NCBI RefSeq assembly: GCF_040760075.1
Contig: NZ_CP142884.1
Coordinates: 3,782,001 to 3,846,000 of the forward strand
DNA: 64,000 nucleotides
Origin: Sphingobacterium sp. R2
GTDB lineage: Bacteria > Bacteroidota > Bacteroidia > Sphingobacteriales > Sphingobacteriaceae
Reading direction: 5' to 3'
Shown: piece by piece, positions 25,636 to 34,620 of the stretch
Layout: each line of letters opens with the position of its first letter
Position numbering within the stretch: position 1 is the first letter of the stretch
Translations under genes and position numbers: made by a program
The notes under the pieces: model-generated
The model's database searches: none
What the model was told of the DNA's origin: nothing
The model's input: the letters and a program-made list of their open reading frames with translations, nothing else

Positions 25636-28083
25636 ATGGATATCGAAAATAAAGCAAACACTGATGATTGGCGTCAGGAAACGCAGCTAGGATTAGAATC
25701 GAGTGAATTGTACAGAGTTTTAAAAGCTAAATGTACTTCAGATCCCGCTGGATCTCATGTCATATCTTTAGTTGATGAGGCTGTCTACTATGCATATCAG
25801 AGAACAAAAACCATCATGTTACATATGGGTGAGTATACTCTACATGATGGCGATCATCTGTTCAGGGTGTTGAGATTAATGGAAAAGATTATTCCGTCCA
25901 CTACAATATCTGCACTTTCTGTTCCCGAATTGATGCTTTTAATTCTGACTGCTTTCTTTCATGACATTGGAATGGCTGCATCAAAACAAGATACCATTAT
26001 ATGGAGTTCCTTATGGGATAATGATTCATTAAAAGATAAATCTTCAAAACAATATCTGGAGTTTAAAAAGTATTGTCAGGGCTTCCCGTCAATTCTTGAT
26101 GAAATCGAAGGCTTAAAATCCAAAGGTCAGCTGAGTAAAGTCGAACTGCTCAAAAAGCACATGATTTCGGAATATATTAGATCCACACATGCAGAAAGAG
26201 CTCGCACTATTATCGATGAAGATTGGAATGGAAAGATTAAATATAGAGACATAGATTTAACCAACGAATTTGCGCAATTATGTTTCAGTCATAATGAAGA
26301 TGCTGCAACGTTGCTGGAATTTGATACATCCTTACTCTGTGGCCCCGGAACCTATGCTTGTATTCCTTTTATAGGAGTGATATTGAGACTTGCCGATATA
26401 CTTGATTTCGATGGAAAAAGAACACCGCCCGTTTTGTTTTCCCATCTATTTGTTAGAAATCCTATATCTATCAGAGAGTGGCAAAAACATAGAAATATAG
26501 ACGCATGGGATATTAATAACGTCAATATTAGATTTCAGGCACGTTGCGAGCATCCAGCTATCGAATCATCTATTAGACAATTCTGTGGTCAGATAGATAA
26601 GGAACTTGCAGCTGCAAATACGATTCTCAACAGATTGAACGACTCGGTAAGAAATCCATTTCCCGAACATTATAAAATCAGCTTACCGTTAAAAGTAGAC
26701 AGAAGCAAAATTGGCCCTGCAAAAAAACTTCCGACCGGAAAGCCAGCTTACAATTACCAGGAAACTAAATTTACACTTAATAAAACCCAAGTAATAGATT
26801 TATTGATGGGCACTAAACTCTATGGCCATCCTGAAGTCGCGTTAAGGGAGCTGTTGCAAAATTCTATTGACGCATGTTTGCTTCGGCAAGCAATGGCGAA
26901 AAGTTGGAAAAATGTCTACACGCCGAAAATACAAATTAGATTCTACACAGATGGTGATGACTTTTTGCAAATTATCGATAATGGAACGGGAATGGATTTG
27001 GACATTATCAATAAGTTCTATTCCAGCATTGGAACATCTTACTACAAATCTTCAGAATTTTATGATCTAAAAGCAACAGTTGAGTTAGATTATACGCCTA
27101 TTTCCAGATTTGGAATTGGTATATTATCTTGCTTCATGGTTTCCGATTATTTGATGGTTAATACAAAAAGGTTAAAAGGCCCATATGAATCCAGCGATGC
27201 TTATGAAATTATCGTCGAAGGACAGGATAGCATTTTTTGGGTAAGAGAAGGTAATATGGTTGAACCTGGGACTTCAACTCAGCTTGCCTTAAGACAAGGA
27301 CACCCTTGGAAATATTTAAAGGATAAGGACTTAATTGATTCTATCTGTAAGATAATACCAAGACCTCCATTTGCCATTGAGATCATTACTCCCACAGAAA
27401 GTTACATCCATAACGGTGAAAGGTTTAAAAATCTATCCTTTGACGATCTTAGGGACTATACCTGGCGAGCTGAACCAAATATTAAAGAAATTAATTTCTC
27501 CATTTCTGATGATGAATATGGTATTTTCGGTAAGGTAATAGTGGCAATATTAGAAGAGCATGGAGAACCTGTGTCGGAAATTGAATTGCATGCCAAGGAG
27601 GTCAATGTAGATGGAGATGATTACACCTTAGAACGATCAATAAAGTACGGAACAAACGAAATTGAAAAGAAATCTAAGACAATTGAAATTGACGAAGATG
27701 GAAATGCGAACCTTAGTCCGTCATCATCGAGATTGGCTAAATCGAAAGCTATTCTTACATTACACGGAATAGAGGTGCCATTTAATATTTTTCCTGATTA
27801 CTGGAGTGCAAAAAATCAGCAGGTTCAAATAAAGTGGCCAATACCCCTTCGGTTGATTATTGATATAGCAGGCACGAAAGATTTAAATCTCAATTCGGCC
27901 CGTACGGAAATATTGTATGACGAAAAATGGCTGAGTTTTGAAGAAAATCTGGCATATTTGATATGCAAACATTTATCTGAAACGCTTCCCAAAATCTATT
28001 GGGATAAATTAAAGCAAATTATGTTGGATAACAATAAGAGTCCTCAATTTGGAGATGCACTAAGCCGACTTGAAAAGGATTAA
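25636..28083 (+). CDS. HD-domain protein fused to an Hsp90/GHKL-type ATPase
   Basis: The product has 815 residues. The N-terminal HD-type phosphohydrolase shows LHDGDHLFRVLR with His70 and His74, AFFHDIGMA with His109-Asp110, THAERA, and a later LADILDFDG. A GHKL ATP-binding domain follows: N box ALRELLQNSIDACL near 403-416, G1 DNGTGMD near 448, and G2 RFGIGILSCF near 490. The rest is an Hsp90-like middle part. The HD part fits the HD-CE type found before HATPase domains in bacterial conflict systems. It is the last gene of the five-gene operon, 11 bases after the Shedu-like gene, with a hairpin following. The substrate (nucleotide or protein) is unknown. Confidence 0.8.
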   Translation: MDIENKANTDDWRQETQLGLESSELYRVLKAKCTSDPAGSHVISLVDEAVYYAYQRTKTIMLHMGEYTLHDGDHLFRVLRLMEKIIPSTTISALSVPELMLLILTAFFHDIGMAASKQDTIIWSSLWDNDSLKDKSSKQYLEFKKYCQGFPSILDEIEGLKSKGQLSKVELLKKHMISEYIRSTHAERARTIIDEDWNGKIKYRDIDLTNEFAQLCFSHNEDAATLLEFDTSLLCGPGTYACIPFIGVILRLADILDFDGKRTPPVLFSHLFVRNPISIREWQKHRNIDAWDINNVNIRFQARCEHPAIESSIRQFCGQIDKELAAANTILNRLNDSVRNPFPEHYKISLPLKVDRSKIGPAKKLPTGKPAYNYQETKFTLNKTQVIDLLMGTKLYGHPEVALRELLQNSIDACLLRQAMAKSWKNVYTPKIQIRFYTDGDDFLQIIDNGTGMDLDIINKFYSSIGTSYYKSSEFYDLKATVELDYTPISRFGIGILSCFMVSDYLMVNTKRLKGPYESSDAYEIIVEGQDSIFWVREGNMVEPGTSTQLALRQGHPWKYLKDKDLIDSICKIIPRPPFAIEIITPTESYIHNGERFKNLSFDDLRDYTWRAEPNIKEINFSISDDEYGIFGKVIVAILEEHGEPVSEIELHAKEVNVDGDDYTLERSIKYGTNEIEKKSKTIEIDEDGNANLSPSSSRLAKSKAILTLHGIEVPFNIFPDYWSAKNQQVQIKWPIPLRLIIDIAGTKDLNLNSARTEILYDEKWLSFEENLAYLICKHLSETLPKIYWDKLKQIMLDNNKSPQFGDALSRLEKD

Positions 28084-28141
28084 CGTGTCGATTGTTAGTA
28101 ACTGATTAGGTAAATTCTATTTTTACATTATGATTCTCAAA

Positions 28142-28168
28142 GTTATCCCGTGAATTTGTAGGGATAAC
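28142..28168 (+). terminator. Hairpin after the HD-GHKL gene
   Basis: GTTATCCC and GGGATAAC form a perfect 8-base stem with an 11-base loop, 58 bases after the stop at 28083. There is no long T run, so termination efficiency is uncertain. Confidence 0.4.
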
Positions 28169-28209
28169 GGTAAGTTCTTTAAATCATATCAAATTGCTCA
28201 AAATTGACG

Positions 28210-28228
28210 GGTGCCCAAAGTGGTGCCC
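28210..28228. repeat. GGTGCCC direct repeat, possible integrase arm sites
   Basis: GGTGCCC occurs twice with a 12-base period. The arrangement resembles the TGCCACAAA pair at 18042 and 18053 and the short tandem words found by Bacteroidota integrase genes. No integrase is present here; this may mark an old element end between the two defence operons. Confidence 0.3.
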
Positions 28229-28361
28229 TGATATGATAGAGATGGTTTAAGTCGCTCATTTTGGGCGTTTTCAATATTCACAAATTATCCCAGCGGGATC
28301 AAATGCATTCAATATTATTGAGCCCCATAGCATACAAACCTTAAAGGTTATTATCAACGTA

Positions 28362-28850
28362 CTATTTCTTGTCTATGCAAACCTGCAATTGGTCCAGCAT
28401 TTCCGATAAGTGATTCAATACTTCGTCTTTCTCATCTGCCGCGCACATCTCAAACAGGACGAATTTGTCAGGATTATTATATATAAAATGTAGTGATGAC
28501 TTGATTGTTTCCAATTCCTGTTTGGATACCTGGAAAGACACCGTTTCATTACCGTAGGCCTCTGTAAGATCCGCTTCTCCACATAGTTCAGACTCTACGA
28601 TTACTGCCGAGAGCGAAATTACGGCATCTTCGTAATGTACGAACAGATCAAATCCGGGATTGCCTAGATATACATTATTATCTCTCCGCTGAAGAATCAA
28701 GTCCGGTTGATCAAAATACTTTTTTAAATCGCATTGCTGGTAGATATCAAGCATTGTTATTGGAGAACTGTTAATCTCTTCAATAAATTCCAAAAAGTCG
28801 TTGCCATAATCAGTGCCAAAGGAGGTGTCTTTCCATTTTTCCAAGTACAT
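28362..28850 (-). CDS. Hypothetical acidic protein
   Basis: From the ATG at 28850 the protein has 162 residues (MYLEKWKDTSFGTDYGNDFL and so on). An upstream ATG at 28979 would add 43 residues that are more hydrophobic and unlike the rest. It is acidic with no signal peptide or clear motif; LFVHYEDAVISLSAVIVESE suggests a small alpha/beta domain. It is convergent with the first defence operon and not co-transcribed with anything. I do not recognise a family. Confidence 0.55.
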   Translation of the reverse strand: MYLEKWKDTSFGTDYGNDFLEFIEEINSSPITMLDIYQQCDLKKYFDQPDLILQRRDNNVYLGNPGFDLFVHYEDAVISLSAVIVESELCGEADLTEAYGNETVSFQVSKQELETIKSSLHFIYNNPDKFVLFEMCAADEKDEVLNHLSEMLDQLQVCIDKK

Positions 28851-29247
28851 AGCATTTTCTTTAATTAAATAGCAAAAATCAAACCAAATTATATGTGTAA
28901 TCTGTTCAATATTAATTCTTAATGCTGATATTTTGTGCTTTCCATAGCTCAATAGCCTGTCAGTATTGAGAGGAAACATTGGATTTCAAAATTGCTCAAT
29001 TATTGAGAGTGTTAGGAAGGGAATAGTTATGGTTTACTCAATGGCTTAATATGGCACGTTAGGCTCTGTTTCTCGCAGCGTGCATTCCTGTTGCACATCT
29101 AGTACTATTTTAATGTATACAGGCGCCAATAGGCTTCTTTTGGTGCATTTTGGCATATTGCTAATGACGTAACCTACTTTAAGGTAGGATCAATAATTAA
29201 ATCCAAGTGTTTTAAATGCTAAATAATTTAGTAATCTTTCGTTCATT
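28851..29247. other. Intergenic stretch between defence operons
   Basis: Apart from the optional upstream extension of the preceding gene, nothing coding is supported. A small dyad ACCTACTTTAAGGTAGG lies near 29171-29187 and could be an operator for the following genes. Confidence 0.35.
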
Positions 29248-29523
29248 ATGCCGGTGTATATGATTACAGTGAAGCTATTTAATAGCAAAGAGAAAACTTG
29301 GGTACGGTTCTATAAAGAGGATTTAGATCTTGTGTATTGTGTCGTCAGAAAATGGGCAAATTTTAAATTCGGACATAATCAGATTTATATCTACAACTGT
29401 GTCATGCTCTCTAATCACGACCGCGAGGCACTCTTTTGTCTCGCACGTATGGAGAAGGAAGTAACTTGGAAAAGTCGATCCGTATATCAGGTGTTAGAGG
29501 GTGTCCCAAAAGGGAAGATCTAG
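29248..29523 (+). CDS. Small hypothetical protein
   Basis: The product has 91 residues (MPVYMITVKLFNSKEKTWVR ... GVPKGKI) with beta-rich, basic composition and no recognised motif. It precedes the RusA-like gene by about 100 bases on the same strand; a separate promoter-like element lies in between, so co-transcription is uncertain. Confidence 0.5.
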   Translation: MPVYMITVKLFNSKEKTWVRFYKEDLDLVYCVVRKWANFKFGHNQIYIYNCVMLSNHDREALFCLARMEKEVTWKSRSVYQVLEGVPKGKI

Positions 29524-29585
29524 TATTAACGGATTATATAGGTATAAAGCGCTACATAACTCTCTAATTTATTGATTTTCAAAAT

Positions 29586-29593
29586 TATCTTTG
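29586..29593 (+). promoter_or_regulatory. TATCTTTG -7 box before the RusA-like operon
   Basis: TATCTTTG fits TAnnTTTG and lies 37 bases before the RusA-like start. A good TTTG at the expected upstream distance was not found, so this is a partial match. Confidence 0.35.
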
Positions 29594-29630
29594 CTAAGTT
29601 TGAATACCACTTAAAAAACACCTACTAGCG

Positions 29631-30317
29631 ATGGATATTAACTTGCAATTTAGGAACTGCGATAAGAAGAATGCTCACCCTGATCCCTATTCTGTAGATG
29701 GGGAAGTACTTCTTGATATATCATTTTCGGATAACATTCCTACTGTACAGTCCCGGAATCATGTGAAGGATCAAATGGTAACGGTTATACAGCAACAGTT
29801 GTCACAGATTGCATGGATAGCGATTGGGCCTGTATGGGTTGAATTGACCTGGTATATCGACGCAGCTCACCGGCAGGAAACAGATGTTGTCGGAGATCTG
29901 GATAACATAAGTAAGCAAGTAATTGATTCACTCACCGGATTGGGTGGTTTATTTGTTGATGATAGTCAGATGAAAACTTTTAATTCCTGCTGGCTGGCAA
30001 AAAATCAATCATTCTCTGGTCAACGCTTGTCGATCTCCGTTCGTTTTTTAAGTGACGAAACTTTGCTTAAGGACATAGTATTCTTTATCCAATACAATGA
30101 GGCAATGTGCTTTGCCATTGATCTTAATCCTAATGTGGAATCTGAACTGAAGGCTATAAAGCTATTTGCAAAGGCTAAAATGGCGCAGCGCAATACTTCC
30201 AGGGTCCTTCAGGAAGAACATAATGTCGATTTAAGGTTTGAGTTGATCGCTTCGCAAAAAGATTTTCATAGGACGCGGCTGCGATCGATCCCTGCCGAGA
30301 GAATATTCCGGTTATGA
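29631..30317 (+). CDS. RusA-like Holliday-junction-resolvase-type nuclease
   Basis: This 228-residue protein has the RusA metal-binding pattern in the middle: ETDVVGDLDNISKQVIDSLT with Asp85, Asp89, Asp91 and Lys95, then GGLFVDDSQM with Asp110-Asp111. RusA enzymes resolve four-way DNA junctions as dimers and are common on phages and mobile elements. About 90 extra residues follow the RusA core, more than in classical RusA (about 120 residues), so there may be an added domain. It heads a tight gene cluster of unknown proteins. Confidence 0.75.
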   Translation: MDINLQFRNCDKKNAHPDPYSVDGEVLLDISFSDNIPTVQSRNHVKDQMVTVIQQQLSQIAWIAIGPVWVELTWYIDAAHRQETDVVGDLDNISKQVIDSLTGLGGLFVDDSQMKTFNSCWLAKNQSFSGQRLSISVRFLSDETLLKDIVFFIQYNEAMCFAIDLNPNVESELKAIKLFAKAKMAQRNTSRVLQEEHNVDLRFELIASQKDFHRTRLRSIPAERIFRL

Positions 30318-30353
30318 TGATTGATCCAGACCTGTTTATTAATCGAAAGTAAA

Positions 30354-32066
30354 ATGGAACATAACGAACCCCATCTTAAAATATACAATGATCTTGCCGG
30401 TAAGATTATAGCGGATAAGACGTTTAGATTTGGTAAAGCAAGCTTTTCTGAATCAGAAAAAGTTACTTATTCATCCTTGTTAAAAATAGAGGGTGAGGAA
30501 ATTGCGGTTGAGCCAGATGAATTGCTGTGTGCCACTATTTTAAACAAAATGGATAAGCTATCCAATCCACCGGCAAGCCCCGGATTGAAGGATAGTTTAG
30601 AACGGTCATTGGAAGTGTGTTATTATTTCAGAGGGAATAGGGATGAAATAAGGCGGTTCAATGTTATTGAAAAGAGATTCATAAAATCATCGGTTATTTC
30701 TACAGTTGGAGATAGTTATGTGGATTTAGGAGGCGCATTGGAACTAAGCAAAGCATTCTATTTAGAATTGCAGGCTGTCGTTGTATCTCATCTTGATACA
30801 CTAGGTCCTACGTCCGAAACACTATACAATATCACTACTTCTCTTTGGGATTACTTTCCGCTTAGTAGCAATAGAACTGGCATGCTTCAGAATCTGCTCA
30901 CGAAAGTTATCGATTTTACCGCTCAGGATGCCGTACTAGCCGAGGAGTATTTGGACCGGCTATTGAAATCAACTCCCTATCGTACAGAATTGATAGCATC
31001 GGTTATTGCCGGTATTTTAAGTGCCGAGAAGCCAAAATATGAGACGTTGGATCTTCTTATTGCCGATGACAAACATCATGAAGCCATTGCAATGGCGCTT
31101 AACGCGACAATGGCCTCTGATCCGATTGTAGCTACTAATTATTACGCAATGTCTGAAACGATTTTTGATACTAATAATGATATCAAAAGGGTTCTCACAT
31201 TCTTCTATCAGCGGATGGCTAATAACGAGAGTATGGCAGACGAAGCACTAAAAGGGAAATGTCTGCAACGTATTGAACAGCTCTGTATATCAGTGGATAC
31301 AGATCTTGTCGTTATAGGATTGAGGGGCTTAAGTAATTTAAGTCAAAAATATAGTGAGTTGGTCTTTCGAATTATTGACGGATTGGCGGATCGATATTGC
31401 GAAAGTGAGATATTTTCGTCCTGTTTAGATGTATTTTATAATCACCCAAGCTGTACCGAATTTTTCAAATTTGTAGTCAAGCGTGCGTTAACGGTTAAAG
31501 AAGTATTTAATGCAAGTCAGACTGAAAGCGTACTTTCTGTCCTTTATGAAAACCATCGACATTCATTTGATAACGGACTGATTGGTTTACTTATAGATCG
31601 TAGAGGTGTTGTGAGATTTGCGGGTGTTTCTATACTAGCACAAATAACCAATACATTCGACCGCCGCTTCAGATTTTCCGTCGATTTAACTGATCTACCA
31701 TCTTTAGACCAATATAAACTATGGGTATCATTATTGGATGATGATGCGAGAGTATTGGATTGTATGCCGCTTTTACTGCCTCTCTTGCATAGTAAAAATG
31801 TATTTGTCGCCGAAAGCCTCATGGTCAGGATAGCGGAGGAAATCAAAAACTACGGTTCCACTGTATATTCAACTTTGGAAGACAATATAGCTGATGATAA
31901 TCCTAAGAAATCTGAACTGCTATCACGTGTCCAGAAAGAAATGGATATCGAGTTCGCAAAAAACGATGAAAAGTTAAAAATAAAAGAACTTGATCCCGTT
32001 TCACACAGTCGGCATTACTCCGTAAATACTACGAAATATTTCAGAAGAGAATGTCAGAACAGTTAG
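30354..32066 (+). CDS. Large helical protein of unknown function
   Basis: From the ATG at 30354 (preceded by GAAAGTAAA) the product has 570 residues; an in-frame TTG at 30321 is less likely. Secondary structure looks almost entirely helical, with pairs of helices such as AHDAVLAEEYLDRLL-like and VLSVLYENHRHSFDNGLIGL, suggestive of HEAT-like repeats. There is no Walker motif, membrane segment or obvious nuclease motif. It follows the RusA-like gene by 36 bases and overlaps the next gene by 16 bases. Probably a scaffold or sensor for the cluster; this is inference. Confidence 0.6.
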   Translation: MEHNEPHLKIYNDLAGKIIADKTFRFGKASFSESEKVTYSSLLKIEGEEIAVEPDELLCATILNKMDKLSNPPASPGLKDSLERSLEVCYYFRGNRDEIRRFNVIEKRFIKSSVISTVGDSYVDLGGALELSKAFYLELQAVVVSHLDTLGPTSETLYNITTSLWDYFPLSSNRTGMLQNLLTKVIDFTAQDAVLAEEYLDRLLKSTPYRTELIASVIAGILSAEKPKYETLDLLIADDKHHEAIAMALNATMASDPIVATNYYAMSETIFDTNNDIKRVLTFFYQRMANNESMADEALKGKCLQRIEQLCISVDTDLVVIGLRGLSNLSQKYSELVFRIIDGLADRYCESEIFSSCLDVFYNHPSCTEFFKFVVKRALTVKEVFNASQTESVLSVLYENHRHSFDNGLIGLLIDRRGVVRFAGVSILAQITNTFDRRFRFSVDLTDLPSLDQYKLWVSLLDDDARVLDCMPLLLPLLHSKNVFVAESLMVRIAEEIKNYGSTVYSTLEDNIADDNPKKSELLSRVQKEMDIEFAKNDEKLKIKELDPVSHSRHYSVNTTKYFRRECQNS

Positions 32067-32335
32067 AAGAGCAGGTAGATAAAAGTTCAATTGTCCGTCA
32101 GTTGGCTACTACTATTAATCTTTCCAAAGGGGGCGGCTATTTGGATAAGGTTACGGGCAAAGTCATGGAGTTAAAAAAACTTGCTTATGAAAAGCAATTT
32201 CCGGCAATATACTTCTCAGACCCGGAGAATATCGATGCGGAAAGAATGAATAACATATCTCAATTAGATTGGTCAAAAGAATTTAAAGAATGCGAAGCGA
32301 TAATATCTTCATACGAGAGTACCTCGAAACCTTAA
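32051..32335 (+). CDS. Small hypothetical protein of the RusA cluster
   Basis: The product has 94 residues, overlapping the helical protein gene by 16 bases and the nuclease gene by 46 bases. It begins MSEQLEEQVDKSSIVRQLAT and contains a GGGYLDKVTGK turn. No motif is recognised. The double overlap is evidence that it is really translated as part of the operon. Confidence 0.55.
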   Translation: MSEQLEEQVDKSSIVRQLATTINLSKGGGYLDKVTGKVMELKKLAYEKQFPAIYFSDPENIDAERMNNISQLDWSKEFKECEAIISSYESTSKP

Positions 32336-32751
32336 AGGAGGACCGAGAGTTGGATGCGTTATTCCCATTATTACTTTCAGTGATGGGCTTTCGCATCGTG
32401 ACTACTGCAAAGGAGTCCAAAGGACAAAATCAATATGGCAAAGACATTATAGCGGTAGGGAAAGATGGCGAGGGGAAAGAGTGGCGATACTACTTTGAGC
32501 TTAAAGGGCAGAAGGACAAGGATATTACGGATAAAAACTATTCGATCTCTGATGGTGTGCGGGAATCCATTGTAGCGGCAAAAGATACTGCATTCAGTGA
32601 TAGGTCAATTCCTGGATTTGACACGTTGCCAGTAAAAATCGTATTTGTTCATCCAGGAACAGTTAAGATGAGTGTCCGTCCGACTTTAGATGGTTTTATT
32701 GCGAAGCAATTTAATGAGGGTGAGTTCGAGCGTTGGGACATCTATAAGTGA
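32290..32751 (+). CDS. PD-(D/E)XK-type restriction endonuclease-like protein
   Basis: The product has 153 residues. The pattern ALFPLLLSVMGFRIV, then QYGKDIIAVG with Asp52 and YYFELKGQ with Glu70 and Lys72 is a PD-(D/E)XK core (GxD ... ExK) of the Mrr/restriction-endonuclease superfamily. No additional DNA-binding domain is visible, so it probably works with its neighbours. The start lies inside the preceding gene and its stop overlaps the next start (GTGA). Confidence 0.7.
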   Translation: MRSDNIFIREYLETLKEDRELDALFPLLLSVMGFRIVTTAKESKGQNQYGKDIIAVGKDGEGKEWRYYFELKGQKDKDITDKNYSISDGVRESIVAAKDTAFSDRSIPGFDTLPVKIVFVHPGTVKMSVRPTLDGFIAKQFNEGEFERWDIYK

Positions 32752-33014
32752 CCGATTTATTTTCCGAACACCTGTTTAACGAATATCTATTGACTGATGA
32801 GCAAAGCATTCGATATTTCAAACGGACATTAGCATTATTGGACGAACCAGAATATAAGTTTACAGACTTTAAGAATCTTGTCGATCTTCAGATCGAAAAA
32901 ATAGGAGACCGATTCACAGGCAGGGAATTTCAAAAATTCTTCGCTACACAGCATTTGCTGTGTCACGTTATCCATCGATATGCTAAGGATGCCAGTAATC
33001 TTGGGATGAAGTGA
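32748..33014 (+). CDS. Small hypothetical protein of the RusA cluster
   Basis: The product has 88 residues from a GTG start that overlaps the nuclease stop by four bases. It is helical, acidic-basic alternating (SEHLFNEYLLTDEQSIRYFK). No family recognised. Translational coupling supports a working gene. Confidence 0.5.
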   Translation: MTDLFSEHLFNEYLLTDEQSIRYFKRTLALLDEPEYKFTDFKNLVDLQIEKIGDRFTGREFQKFFATQHLLCHVIHRYAKDASNLGMK

Positions 33015-33028
33015 AGAAGGGGCTTAAA

Positions 33029-33151
33029 ATGAGTGATTTTCATATCTTCAACGCAATGGAAAGGTTAGCTAGTGAAGGCGATATTTTTAAATCGGTTCTT
33101 GGGAAAGGAATCGACCTGATAAAAGTGATTGAAAGGTATTCAGAAAAATGA
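33029..33151 (+). CDS. Very small (40-residue) hypothetical protein
   Basis: ATG 33029 to TGA 33149 gives MSDFHIFNAMERLASEGDIF and so on, a two-helix peptide. It follows the 88-residue gene by 14 bases with an AGAAGGGG purine stretch before it, and its stop overlaps the following ATG by four bases. It is short enough to be missed by gene finders. No function known. Confidence 0.4.
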   Translation: MSDFHIFNAMERLASEGDIFKSVLGKGIDLIKVIERYSEK

Positions 33152-33339
33152 GATTATCAGGTTTAGTGACATATCTGGTGGGACCGGGGCTTTTGCGTGA
33201 GCGATTGAAGCGGCATCCTTTTGTGTTTGCAAAAGATACAGCGGGAAGCGCATACGATCAAGGTATCGAAGATCGGCACGCCAATGAACCTTTTAACCAA
33301 TTTCAAAAGTCAAGTCATCCGGTAGAAAGGAAGGCTTGA
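33148..33339 (+). CDS. Small hypothetical protein at the operon end
   Basis: The product has 63 residues, coupled by an ATGA overlap to the 40-residue gene. It is strongly basic in the middle (LRERLKRHPFVFAKDTAGSA). A frame just downstream (about 33353-33448, DEFFTADPYKEYQRFNTITE) looks coding-like without a start, so this gene may be the front of a broken longer one. No family can be assigned with confidence. Confidence 0.4.
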   Translation: MRLSGLVTYLVGPGLLRERLKRHPFVFAKDTAGSAYDQGIEDRHANEPFNQFQKSSHPVERKA

Positions 33340-33544
33340 GTATAAGTTTACCTAAACTATCGTGATGAATTTTTTACAGCTGATCCCTATAAAGAATATC
33401 AAAGATTTAATACCATAACTGAATTTGAACAAAAGCCTTATCGCTAGTTTTAAAAAAAGGTGATCAGTATCACGTATAGAGTATTAGTATGACACCTGAT
33501 CATCTATTTAAAATGTTATTTAATGATGGAATTTTATTTTGAAT

Positions 33545-34372
33545 TTAAACCTCATAGGTTAATTCTGGCACTTCGGCATAGACAAATGCTTTAGTCGGAG
33601 TTCCGGTTGTTTTAAAATCTTTTTCGATTGTGTAGGCGTCCATCTCGCCCGCACTTATCTGATATGTTGCCAATTCAATTATACGCTCTTCCGTAAGGTC
33701 TTCCATCATCCATTCCCAGGCCAGTTCGTCGGGAAGCATTGTAGGCATTCGGTTCTTGCTGTTATGGATTTGTCTCATTAACGAATTTGCCTCTGTTGTT
33801 ACTAAGGCTACTGTGTCGACCGTTTCACCTGTATCTTTATCTGTCCAGTTCTGCCAGATCGCAGCAATAAAGAAATAGGCTTTGTCTTTTAAACCAATGT
33901 GATAAGGATATTTATTGGCTGTTTTAAGAGGCAGGCCGGTTCGCTTATTTTTTGGATAAATATGCCGCCACTCATAAAATTCACTTGATAAAATCAAACA
34001 TCTGCGTTCTAAGGCAGCTTTACGGAACATTTTTTCTTTGCCGGTATTTTCATCTTTCAGAAGTAGTTCCTCGCCTTTAGCATTGAGCGTTGTATAGGCT
34101 TGATGCCATTTTCCGGTAGCGTCCTTGTAACCGAAACGCATCTGATGTACCTTCTCTCTGTTTTTGATATAGGAGGGAATAAAACCCCATTCCATTTGTA
34201 CAATATCAAAATTGCACTTATCATCGGTAGGTCTTAAAACAGCAATATTTCCATAATTAAATCCTTCATGTATTTCTTGATCCAAGAAGTCATAATTCAT
34301 TACTGCTTTTTCTAATGCCATCAACCGGATAAATTCATCTCTGGATACTCTTTGACCGTTATAATAACACAT
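33545..34372 (-). CDS. SRAP (SOS response-associated peptidase, YedK/HMCES-like) protein
   Basis: The product has 275 residues. Cys2 directly after the initiator Met is the residue that forms a thiazolidine cross-link with abasic sites in single-stranded DNA. The conserved RRCLILSSEFYEWRH block and the HNSKNRMPTML block are present. Length is slightly above the family norm (about 220) because of inserts. It protects abasic ssDNA during replication. A small gene sits 41 bases upstream on the same strand, probably in one transcript. Confidence 0.92.
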   Translation of the reverse strand: MCYYNGQRVSRDEFIRLMALEKAVMNYDFLDQEIHEGFNYGNIAVLRPTDDKCNFDIVQMEWGFIPSYIKNREKVHQMRFGYKDATGKWHQAYTTLNAKGEELLLKDENTGKEKMFRKAALERRCLILSSEFYEWRHIYPKNKRTGLPLKTANKYPYHIGLKDKAYFFIAAIWQNWTDKDTGETVDTVALVTTEANSLMRQIHNSKNRMPTMLPDELAWEWMMEDLTEERIIELATYQISAGEMDAYTIEKDFKTTGTPTKAFVYAEVPELTYEV

Positions 34373-34413
34373 AGTATTTATTCTTTTAAATGTTTACTTA
34401 TTTCACTACCAAA

Positions 34414-34620
34414 TTATTCAGCTTCTTGTTGTCGTCCCTGTGGTATGCTTGTCCACATTTCTCCATTCCATGTTTTCACCCGGGCAATTACCAGTGGTTT
34501 TCGATTGTCTGCAAATTCAAGTCGAAAGACTTGCTGATCTTGCACGGTATGTTCAATTACAACAATTTTCAGGCCTTTTAATTCAAATTCAAACTTCTTA
34601 TTACCAAATAGATCCGCCAT
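34414..34620 (-). CDS. Small conserved protein upstream of SRAP, with premature stop
   Basis: The product has 68 residues (MADLFGNKKFEFELKGLKIV ... SIPQGRQQEAE). The TAA after EAE at 34414-34416 is followed in the same frame by FGSEISKHLKE and a second stop at 34378-34380, which reads like the natural end of the protein. A single GAA to TAA change would explain this. Loss of 12 terminal residues may be tolerated. Function unknown; the pairing with SRAP suggests a DNA-repair link. Confidence 0.6.
   Translation of the reverse strand: MADLFGNKKFEFELKGLKIVVIEHTVQDQQVFRLEFADNRKPLVIARVKTWNGEMWTSIPQGRQQEAE

Noticed and set aside
33148..33339. Relaxase-like N-terminus (GLVTYLVGPGL)
   Set aside because: The resemblance to GRGG-YL.GPG relaxases is very short and those are mostly from other phyla; kept as hypothetical.
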